Shown here piece by piece: positions 19,431 through 64,000 of a DNA stretch of 64,000 nucleotides. Under the pieces are notes generated by a model. The model was given only the letters and a program-made list of their open reading frames with translations, had not been told where the DNA came from and ran no database searches. This DNA comes from Fratercula arctica (taxonomy: Eukaryota > Chordata > Aves > Charadriiformes > Alcidae), in contig CANTUZ010000014.1 in NCBI GenBank assembly GCA_947846985.1, forward strand, positions 4,388,374 through 4,452,373. The letters are read 5' to 3'. Numbering within the stretch: the stretch's first letter is position 1; the number at the start of each line of letters is the position of its first letter. Position numbers and translations under genes: made by a program.

Positions 19431-22110
19431 GGCCGCCTTACTGGGAGCACTGGGAGTACTGGGAGCCCTGGGGCGGGCTGTGGCGTGGCACTGGGAGCCC
19501 TGGGGCAGGTGGGGCTGTGGTTACTGGGAGCACTGGGAGCCCTGAGCAGGTGGGACTGTGGTTACTGGGAGCACTGGGAGCCCAGGGGAAGTGGGACTGT
19601 GGTTACTGGGAGCACTGGGAGCCCTGGGGCAGATGGGACTGTGGTTACTGGGAGCACTGGGAGCCCAGGGGAAGTGGGACTGCGGTTACTGGGAGCACTG
19701 GGAGCCCAGGGGAAGTGGGACTGCGGTTACTGGGAGCACTGGGAGCCCAGGGGAAGTGGGACTGCGGTTATTGGGAGCACTGGGAGCCCTGAGCAGGTGG
19801 GGCTGTGGTTACTGGGAGCACTGGGAGCCCTGAGCAGGTGGGACTGCGGTTATTGGGAGCACTGGGAGCCCAGGGGAAGTGGGGCTGTGGTTACTGGGAG
19901 CACTGGGAGCCCTGGGGCAGATGGGGCTGTGGTTACTGGGAGCACTGGGAGCCCAGGGGAAGTGGGACTGTGGTTACTGGGAGCACTGGGAGCCCAGGGG
20001 AAGTGGGACTGCGGTTACTGGGAGCACTGGGAGCCCTGAGCAGGTGGGGCTGTGGTTACTGGGAGCACTGGGAGCCCAGGGGAAGTGGGACTGCGGTTAT
20101 TGGGAGCACTGGGAGCCCTGAGCAGGTGGGGCTGTGGTTACTGGGAGCACTGGGAGCCCAGGGGAAGTGGGACTGTGGTTACTGGGAGCACTGGGAGCCC
20201 TGAGCAGGTGGGGCTGTGGTTACTGGGAGCACTGGGAGCCCTGAGCAGGTGGGACTGTGGTTATTGGGAGCACTGGGAGCCCAGGGGAAGTGGGACTGTG
20301 GTTACTGGGAGCACTGGGAGCCCTGGGGCAGATGGGGCTGTGGTTACTGGGAGCACTGGGAGCCCAGGGGAAGTGGGACTGCGGTTACTGGGAGCACTGG
20401 GAGCCCAGGGGAAGTGGGACTGCGGTTACTGGGAGCACTGGGAGCCCAGGGGAAGTGGGACTGTGGTTACTGGGAGCACTGGGAGCCCTGAGCAGGTGGG
20501 GCTGTGGTTACTGGGAGCACTGGGAGCCCAGGGGCAGATGGGGCTGTGGTTACTGGGAGTACTGGGAGCCCTGAGCAGGTGGGGCTGTGGTTACTGGGAG
20601 CACTGGGAGCCCTGAGCAGGTGGGGCTGTGGTTACTGGGAGCACTGGGAGCCCAGGGGAAGTGGGACTGTGGTTACTGGGAGCACTGGGAGCCCTGAGCA
20701 GGTGGGGCTGTGGTTACTGGGAGCCCTGGGAGCCCTGGGACACACTGTGCTGGGTTACTGGGAGCCCTGGGCAGGTGGGACTGTCGTAACTGGGAGCACT
20801 GGGGCAAGCTGTGCTGGGTTACTGGTGTTACTGGGAGCACTGGGAGCCCTGAGCAGGTGGGACTGCGGTTACTGGGAGCACTGGGAGCCCAGGGGAAGTG
20901 GGACTGTGGTTACTGGGAGCACTGGGAGCCCTGGGGCAGATGGGACTGTGGTTACTGGGAGCACTGGGAGCCCAGGGGAAGTGGGACTGCGGTTATTGGG
21001 AGCACTGGGAGCCCTGGGGCAGGTGGGGCTGTGGTTACTGGTGTTACTGGGAGCCCTGGGACACGCTGTGCTGGGTTACTGGTGTTACTGGGAGCACTGG
21101 GAGCCCAGGGGAAGTGGGACTGTGGTTACTGGGAGCCCTGGGGCAGGTGGGGCTGTGGTTACTGGGAGTACTGGGGGAGGTGGGGCAAGCTGTGCTGGGT
21201 TACTGGTGTTACTGGGAGCACTGGGAGCCCTGGGGCAGGTGGGGCTGTGGTTACTGGTGTTACTGGGAGCACTGGGAGCCCTGGGGCAGGTGGGACTGTG
21301 GTTACTGGGAGCCCTGGGAGCCCTGGGACAGGCTGTGCTGTGTTACTGGGAGCCCTGGGAAGGGCTGTGCCATGTTACTGGTGTTACTGGGAGCCCTGGG
21401 GCAGGTGTCACAGTGGTTACTGGTGTTACTGGGAGCCCTGGGAAGGGCTGTGCCATGTTACTGGGAGCCCTGGGCAGGTGTCACAGTGGTTACTGGTGTT
21501 ACTGGGAGCCCTGGGGCAGGTGTCACAGTGGTTACTGGTGTTACTGGGAGCTCTGGGAAGGGCTGTGCCATGTTACTGGTGTTACTGGGAGCCCTGGGGC
21601 AGGTGTCGCAGTGGTTACTGGTGTTACTGGGAGCCATGCGGTGTGCTGTGCTGTGTTACTGGGAGCACTGGGACAGGCTGTATTTTATTACTGGTGTTAC
21701 TGGGAGCCCTGGGAAGGGCTGTGCCATGTTACTGGTGTTACTGGGAGCCCTGGGGCAGGTGTCGCAGTGGTTACTGGTGTTACTGGGAGCCCTGGGAAGG
21801 GCTGTGCCGTGTTACTGGGCTTACTGGGAGCCCTGGGCAGGTGGCACAGTGGTTACTGGGGGCCCTGGGCAGGTGGCACAGTGGTTACTGGTGTTACTGG
21901 GAGCCCTGGGGCAGGTGTCACAGTGGTTACTGGTGTTACTGGGAGCCCTGGGAAGGGCTGTGCCGTGTTACTGGGAGCCCTGGGGCAGGTGTCGCAGTGG
22001 TTACTGGTGTTACTGGGAGCCCTGGTTCAGGCTGTGCTGCGTTACTGGTGTTATTGGGAGCCCTGCGGTGTTTTGTGCCGCGTTACTGGGAGCGGCTGTC
22101 CTTCGTACTG
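19431..22110. repeat. 41-bp minisatellite (ACTGGGAGCACTGGGAGCC family)
   Basis: At 19500-20740 there are about 30 highly homogeneous 41-bp units of the form GTTACTGGGAGCACTGGGAG plus a variable linker (CCCAGGGGAAGTGGGACTGY, CCTGAGCAGGTGGGGCTGTG or CCTGGGGCAGATGGGRCTGT). From 20740 to 22110 the units diverge in length and gain GTTACTGGTGTTACTGGGAG inserts. Open frames through it are artefacts of stop-free units. Confidence 0.95.
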
Positions 22111-22345
22111 GTGTTACTGGGAGCGCCCCCGCGCTGGCAGCCGGCCCCCACATCTGGCGGCTCCCGCCCAGCTGTTTGGTTGCCCGGGCAACCGCCGGCC
22201 GTAAACACGCGGGGGGGGGCGCGGGGGGGCGCCCGGACGGCTGGGTCCCCGCGGGGGGGGGGGGAGCGGGGAGGAGGCCACGCCCCCGGCCACGCCCAGG
22301 CCACGCCCCCGCCCCTCCCCGAGCCGCCGGGACGAGCGGGGACGG
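22111..22345. promoter_or_regulatory. CpG-dense segment, candidate TNXB promoter or first exon
   Basis: Non-repetitive CpG-rich island between two minisatellites. It contains an RFX-type palindrome (22178-22193) and a row of GC boxes at 22278-22320 (CCACGCCCCC repeated). The TNXB ATG exon at 25227 has an acceptor in front of it, implying an upstream noncoding exon; this is the only promoter-like candidate. Confidence 0.45.
22178..22193. promoter_or_regulatory. Perfect RFX X-box palindrome
   Basis: GGTTGCCCGGGCAACC is a 16-bp perfect palindrome and fits the RFX consensus GTNRCC-N-RGYAAC. Confidence 0.6.
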
Positions 22346-24215
22346 GAGGTACTGGGGATACTGGTGTCGCTGGATGGACTGGGGTCACTGGGGTTAATGG
22401 TGGCGCTGGGCGTGCTGGAGGTGCTGGTGTCGCAGGTTACTGGGGTTACTGGTGTTACTGGTGTCGCTGGACATCCTGGAGTTGCTGGGGTTGCTGGAGT
22501 TACTGGTGTTACTGGTGGCGCTGGACGTACTGGAGTTGCTGGTGTCATAGGTTACTGGTGTTACTGGTGTTACTGGTGTTGCTGGACATACTGGAGTTGC
22601 TGGTGTCACAGGTTACTGGACATACTGGTGTCACTGGTCTTACTGGAGCTGCTGGGGTTACTGGTGTCACTGGTGTTGCTGGATGTACTGGAGTTGCTGG
22701 TGTCACAGGTTACTGGTGTTACTGGTGTCGCTGGATGTACTGGAGTTGCTGGGCTTACTGGTGTTAATGGTGTTGCTGGACATACTGGAGTTGCTGGTGT
22801 CACAGGTTACTGGTGTTACTGGTGTCACTGGTCTTACTGGAGCTGCTGGGGTTACCGGTGTCACTGGTGTTGCTGGATGTACTGGAGTTGCTGGTGTCAT
22901 AGGTTGCTGGTGTTACTGGGGTTACTGGTGTCGCTGGATGTACTGGAGTTGCTGGTGTCACAGGTTACTGGACATACTGGAGTTACTGGTGTCACTGGAT
23001 GTACTGGAGTTACTGGCGTTAATGGTGTTACTGGACATACTGGTGTTACTGGTGTTGCTGGATGTACTGGAGTTGCTGGTGTCAGGTTACTGGTATCACT
23101 GGTGTCGTTGGATGTACTGGAGTTGCTGGGGTTACTGGTGTCACTGGTGTTACTGGTGTCACTGGTGTTACTTGAGTTGCTGGTCGTAGTGGAGTTGCTG
23201 GTGTCGCTGGTGTTGCAGAATGTACTGGCGTTACTGGTGTTGCTGGATGTGCTGGAGTCACTGGATGTACTGGTGTTACTGGTGTTGCTGGAATTACTGG
23301 TATTACTGGAGCTGCATATGCTGGTAGTGACTGGGATTGCTGGTGTCACTGGTGTTACTGGTATTAGAGGTGACTGGACTTACTGGTGTTACTGGTGGTG
23401 TTACTGGTGGTGTTACTGGAGTTGCTGGGCTTACTGGAGTTGCTGGTGTTACTGGAAGTGACTGGACTTGCTGGAGTTACTGGACTTACTGGTGTTACTG
23501 GAGTTGCTGGAGCTGCTGGTGTTACTGGTGGTGTCTCGCTGGAGTCACTGGTGTGACTGGAGGCGACTGGAGCTGCTGGCATTGCTGGTGTTGCTGTTGC
23601 TGGTGTTACTGGGGTTACTGGAGTTCCTGGAGGAGCTGGTGTTGATGTTGACGTTGTTGCTGGGGTTACTGGTGTTACTGGAGGTGACGGGAGTTGTTGG
23701 TGTTACTGGGGTTACTGGCGGTGACTGGTGTTACTGGTGGTGTTGCTGGGGTTACTGGTGTTACTGGGATTGCTGCTGGAGCAGGATGTGACTGGAATTG
23801 GTGGAATGACTGGGGTTACTGGAGTCACTGGTGCTGCTGCTGGGGTTACTGGGGTTACTGGGGTTGCTGTGTATGCTAGAGGTGACTGGAGTTGCGGTGT
23901 TACTGGTGTTACTGGTGTTGTTGCTGGAGTTGCTGGTGTCTCTGGAGTTACTGGTGTTTCTGGGTGCTACTGGAGTTACTGGAGGCTGGGGGGTGTGTGT
24001 GACTGGAGTTACTGGGGTTGCTGGTGCTACTGGAGATGGGGTGACTGGAGTTACTGGTGCTACTGAAGCTGTTGCTGGGGTTACTGGTGTTACTGGGGAG
24101 GATACTGGTGGGGGGTAAAGCTGCTGCAGTTAGTGAGAACTGGGGGGTTACTGGGGAGGTTACTGGTGTTACTGGGCTCACTGGTGCCGGGGCCACACAA
24201 GGGCTGTGGGCGGGT
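22346..24215. repeat. TTACTGGTGTTACTGGAGTTGCTGG minisatellite
   Basis: A 9-bp core (TACTGGTGT / TGCTGGAGT) organised into longer 27- to 130-bp super-units such as GGATGTACTGGAGTTGCTGG. It decays toward 24200. Confidence 0.9.
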
Positions 24216-25215
24216 GCTATGGGTCACAGTGTCCCCGTGTCCCCTGGGTGTCCCCTGGGTGTCCCCCATTGTGTCCGGGTGTCCCCTGTGGGTGTCCCTG
24301 TGTCCCCTGGGTGTCCCCCATTGTGTCCGGGTGTCCCCTGTGGGTGTCCCTGTGTCCCCTGGGTGTCCCCATGGGTGTCTGGGTGTCCCCTGTGGGTGTC
24401 CCTGTGTCCCCCCCATGATGTGCGTGTGTCCCCTCGGTGTCCCCACAATGTCTGTGTCCCCCACAGGTGTCCGGGTGTCCCCCGTGGGTGTCTGTGTGTC
24501 CTCTGGGTGTCCCCACGATGTCCATGTGTCCCCTCAGTGTCCCCCACGGGTGCCCATGTGTCCCTCATGATGGTCTGTTTGTCCCCTGGTTGTCCCCATG
24601 GGTGTCCCGGTTGATGTGCCCTGTGGATGTCCATGTCCCCTACCGGTGTCTGGGTGTTTCCCGTGATGTCCCGGTGTCCCCTATGGGTGTCCCTGTGTCC
24701 CCTGTGTGCCCCTTCATGCTGTCCCCACAGGTGTCCTCTGTGTCCTCTACAACGTCCCTGTCCCCTGGGTGTCCCTCATGGGTGTCCGTGTGTCCCCACA
24801 GGTGTCCCCTGTGTCCTGTACAATGTCTGTGTCCCCTGGGTGTCCCTCATGGGTGTCCGTGTGTCCCCACAGGTGTCCCCTGGGTCCTCTACAATGTCCC
24901 TGTCCCCTGGGTGTCCCTCATGGGTGTCCGTGTGTCCCCACAAGTGTCCCCCAGGTGTCCCCCATGGGTGTCCATGTGTCCCCACAGGTGTCCCCTGGGT
25001 CCTCTACAATGTCCCTGTCCCCTGGGTGTCCCTCATGGGTGTCCGTGTGTCCCCACAAGTGTCCCCCAGGTGTCCCTCATGGGTGTCCATGTGTCCCCAC
25101 AGGTGTCCCCTGGGTGTCCCTCATGGGTGTCCGTGTGTCCCCACAGGTGTCCCCTGGGTGTCCCTCATGGGTGTCCGTGTGTCCCCACAGGTGTCCCCAC
25201 AGGTGCCATCCATCC
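24216..25215. repeat. GTGTCCCC minisatellite directly upstream of the TNXB start exon
   Basis: Units such as GGTGTCCCTCATGGGTGTCC followed by GTGTGTCCCCACAG. The latter is a good 3' splice-site sequence and is repeated about ten times between 24780 and 25200. The authentic acceptor of the ATG exon (CCTCCCTGCAG, ending 25226) follows immediately. Confidence 0.85.
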
Positions 25216-25226
25216 CCTCCCTGCAG

Positions 25227-63398
<38,172 letters not shown>

Positions 63399-64000
63399 GT
63401 GAGGGGGGCTGTGGGCACCGTGTGGACCATGGGTTTGGGACGTGGCAGGAGCTGGGGCAGGGCGATTTTTGGATGGTGTAATGGAGGGGTGAGTGGGTGG
63501 GTGGGTGCCTGGGTGGAAGGAGTATCGTATGGGTCACATGGTAAATGGCTAAATGGCTCCTTGGTTGATTGGTTGAATGGATGGACGGATGTATGGAAAG
63601 ATGGATGGAGTGTAGATGGATGGATGGAGTGTGCCGGAGCTTGGGTAGGACAATTTTTGGTTGCTTGACCGGATGGATGGATGGGTGGATGGATGGATGG
63701 ACGGATGGATAGGTGGATGGGTGGGTGTGTTGGCAGGTGGATGAGGGGAAGCATGGGCAGTTGGATGAGTGATTGCTTGGAATATTGTATCGATCATTGC
63801 ATAAATGGATGGGTGGCTCCTTGGTTGATTGGTTGGATGGACGGATGGACGAATGGATGGACGGAAGGACACGTGAATAGCTGGGTGAATAGTTGGATGA
63901 CTGTGTGTGTGGCACAGGAATGGAAGGATGGAGTGACGGAATCACGTGGGGAGTGGGAGGAATGCAGAATGGATGGATGGCTCCTTGGTTGGCTGGTTTC

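Noticed and set aside
19485..22767. Long plus-strand open frames (up to about 680 codons) through the 41-bp and ACTGGTGTT repeats
   Set aside because: All three frames are open because the repeat units lack stops; no domain, splice context or start supports a gene.

Overview
The window is vertebrate and almost certainly avian. It has long introns, a GC-rich and minisatellite-rich background, and CR1 LINE fragments at 11.2-13.1 kb and 32.1-33.4 kb. It also carries a divergent TAP1/TAP2 pair in which TAP1 starts without the extra N-terminal membrane domain, as in chicken. The layout fits the minimal avian MHC (class I / TAP / tenascin-X neighbourhood). I cannot name the species.

Left part (1-10.4 kb): TAP1 runs leftward. 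Its first five coding exons lie at 4255-231, and the ATPase half is off the window. TAP2 is complete and runs rightward: eleven exons at 6553-10423, with every splice junction in phase, encoding 730 residues. A shared control region lies between them, with an SXY-like module (5334-5374), a GC box, a strong ISRE (5426-5442), a second IRF site (4836-4847) and two kappaB-like 10-mers. The two proteins would form the ER peptide transporter that loads class I molecules.

Middle (10.4-25.2 kb): broken CR1 copies come first. Then, on the minus strand at 13944-14393, there is what looks like the last two exons and 3' UTR of an MHC class I gene, with no recognisable upstream exons. A 112-nt TAP1-type ATPase exon on the plus strand (16641-16752) has lost 25 nt, including the ABC signature. 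Almost everything else here is minisatellite: C-rich, G-rich, a 41-bp family and an ACTGGTGTT-type family. A CpG-dense stretch with a perfect RFX-type palindrome (22178-22193) is a candidate promoter for the next gene.

Right part (25.2-64 kb): the 5' half of a tenascin-X/tenascin-Y gene (TNXB) runs rightward and leaves the window. In order it has a signal peptide, a heptad-repeat segment, one full and partial flanking EGF-like modules, one split-exon FNIII domain, a Ser-Pro-X-rich domain, further FNIII-type sequence, and then 21 nearly identical single-exon FNIII domains of 98 residues each. All these exons are phase 1-1, so copies can be gained or lost without breaking the frame. The array has higher-order structure: a 4.28-kb three-exon unit and a separate 3.8-kb near-perfect duplication. 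One copy (57275-57569) carries a 1-nt insertion.

The most unusual points are the expanding FNIII exon array, intronic tandem repeats whose units contain decayed copies of exon edges and splice sites, the inverted TAP1 exon relic, and the apparent absence of C4/CENPA/CYP21 between TAP2 and TNXB. All calls come from reading the sequence; no alignment or database search was run.
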